DNA of 7,227 nt from Bacteroidales bacterium (GTDB taxonomy: Bacteria; Bacteroidota; Bacteroidia; Bacteroidales; WCHB1-69). Below the pieces are notes generated by a model. That model worked only from the letters and a program-made list of their open reading frames with translations. It did no database searches and had not been told where the DNA came from. Both the position numbers and the translations under genes were made by a program. Positions 6,303 through 7,227 of the stretch are shown here, piece by piece (position 1 is the first letter of the stretch; each line of letters starts with the position of its first letter). The DNA is taken from contig JAGCRI010000131.1 of the NCBI GenBank assembly GCA_017964755.1, positions 1 to 7,227 of the forward strand, read 5' to 3'.

Positions 6303-6328
6303 CCAGATTTTTTTACAAAACGAAAAAA

Positions 6329-7227
6329 ATGAGAAAATTAAATTACATCTTACTGTTTATGTTGCCATTAGCTATTATGGCACAGGAAAATCAAATTGAC
6401 TTGAATGGTTATTTTTATGGAAAATACCGTTCTGATAGGGTAAAAAATTTTGCTTGGGGAAATGAATCCGGACAATATTCATATTTTGACAACAAAGACT
6501 CCACAAAAGTCACCAAAGATGCAAAAAGCGGTAAAGAGATTAGCCGCACGCCTTTCATAAAAGCATCTAAAAATCAAAATATCAAATCTTTAGAAGAAAA
6601 AGGATTTAAAATAAAAGATTATTGCGAAAAACTGTTCATATTTAATAAAGGAAATGACAATGGATATTTTGTCGGCAGTTTTGCAAATCCTGAAAATTGT
6701 GTGAGACTATGTACCGACACCGGGGAACACATAGTGTTCGGCGAGCCGGTGCACAGGAGCGAATGGGGCATTAACGAAGGGTGGTACTTCTCGCCAAGCG
6801 GCAGCTACATTGCATTCTACCGCATGGACGAGTCGATGGTTGAAGATTACCCGCTGCTGCAAACCGGCGGCGATGGCGCTGCGATTGACTGGATAAAGTA
6901 TCCGATGGCAGGGCGCACATCGCACACCGTAAAAGTCGGAATCTTTGACGCAGCAGAATCATTCGCAAAAAAGAAACCTGTGTATCATTACATCAAAACC
7001 GCGTTGTCAGACGGTGAATTCCTCACAAACGTCACATTCTCCCCTGATGAAAAATATCTTTACATAACACACCTCAACCGCGAACAAAACCATTCAAAAC
7101 TAATAAGATACGATTTGCTGACTGGCAACAAACTCGCCGTACTGATTGAGGAGCAGGACGAACGTTATGTTGAGCCGCAGACAAGGATGATTTTCATGAA
7201 AGACGGGACATTCGTCTGGCACAGCGA
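6329..7227 (+). CDS. Dipeptidyl peptidase IV-like S9 serine peptidase, N-terminal part (runs off window)
   Basis: The open frame runs from ATG 6329 through 299 codons to the window edge without a stop. Residues 1-18 are a signal peptide (MRKLNYILLFMLPLAIMA, then QEN). From about residue 135 it matches the N-terminal beta-propeller of Bacteroidetes S9B dipeptidyl peptidases: VHRSEWGINEG (141-151), FSPSGSYIAFYRMDESM (154-170) with DYP at 173-175, IKYPMAGRTSH (189-199), LTNVTFSPDEKYLYI (232-246), LNREQNH (249-255) and YVEPQ. E145 corresponds to one of the glutamates that hold the substrate amino terminus. The Ser-Asp-His hydrolase domain lies beyond the window. The enzyme would clip dipeptides from peptides in the periplasm. 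The stretch before residue 146 is roughly 50 residues shorter than in DPP-IV relatives as I recall them, and 6361-6660 has about 31% GC against about 56% at 6721-6960. An in-frame ATG at 6290 is rejected because it overlaps the promoter and spoils the signal peptide. Confidence 0.87.
   Translation, partial: MRKLNYILLFMLPLAIMAQENQIDLNGYFYGKYRSDRVKNFAWGNESGQYSYFDNKDSTKVTKDAKSGKEISRTPFIKASKNQNIKSLEEKGFKIKDYCEKLFIFNKGNDNGYFVGSFANPENCVRLCTDTGEHIVFGEPVHRSEWGINEGWYFSPSGSYIAFYRMDESMVEDYPLLQTGGDGAAIDWIKYPMAGRTSHTVKVGIFDAAESFAKKKPVYHYIKTALSDGEFLTNVTFSPDEKYLYITHLNREQNHSKLIRYDLLTGNKLAVLIEEQDERYVEPQTRMIFMKDGTFVWHS

Larger units (their letters stand above)
6215..6328. other. Divergent intergenic region between surA and the peptidase gene
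   Basis: This AT-rich 114-base spacer holds one candidate promoter in each direction (6233-6240 minus and 6272-6302 plus). The two -7 elements face away from each other, so their -33 sides share the central 6241-6294 segment. I see no inverted repeat convincing enough to call an operator. Confidence 0.7.

Noticed and set aside
6707..6968. Minus-strand open frames inside the peptidase gene
   Set aside because: The plus-strand frame carries clear S9B propeller motifs; these are shadows made by the GC-rich stretch.

Overview
The window looks like chromosomal DNA of a member of the Bacteroidetes, probably order Bacteroidales. The evidence is a two-gene divergent intergenic region with matches to the Bacteroidetes TAnnTTTG promoter element, very weak ribosome binding sites, a carboxyspermidine-type polyamine decarboxylase (NspC), a two-parvulin SurA-like protein and a Bacteroidetes-style S9 dipeptidyl peptidase. 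I cannot name a genus.

Layout. Bases 1-189 are the distal end of a CRISPR array with three 36-nt repeats carrying the Cas12a (type V-A) crRNA hairpin, separated by 28-nt spacers. The array continues to the left of the window, where the leader and cas12a/cas1/cas2 would be expected. Only 10 bases after the last repeat comes the stop codon of a minus-strand gene cluster that fills 200-6214. Read in its direction of transcription the cluster is: surA-like parvulin isomerase, MoxR AAA+ ATPase, a small retropepsin-like aspartic protease, a secreted alpha/beta hydrolase (esterase-like), dxr (MEP-pathway isoprenoid synthesis) and nspC (spermidine/norspermidine synthesis). Gaps within the cluster are 26, 2, 6 and 54 bases, and dxr/nspC overlap (ATGA), so it probably behaves as one operon. 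From 6329 a divergent plus-strand gene starts, encoding an exported dipeptidyl-peptidase-IV-like serine peptidase that is cut off by the window end after 299 codons, before its catalytic domain.

How the genes fit together. The first half of the operon has an envelope-protein theme (SurA folding factor, MoxR ATPase, protease, exported hydrolase). The last two genes are cytoplasmic metabolism (isoprenoid precursor and polyamine). The divergent peptidase is also envelope-located. The most noteworthy points are the type V-A array ending tail-to-tail against nspC with no room for a terminator; the MoxR gene coupled to a retropepsin-like protease instead of its usual VWA/DUF58 partners; a forced TTG start in dxr; and the strong composition break plus apparently shortened N-terminal propeller in the peptidase gene. 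No wholly novel system is evident, and no IS element, tRNA or rRNA was seen.
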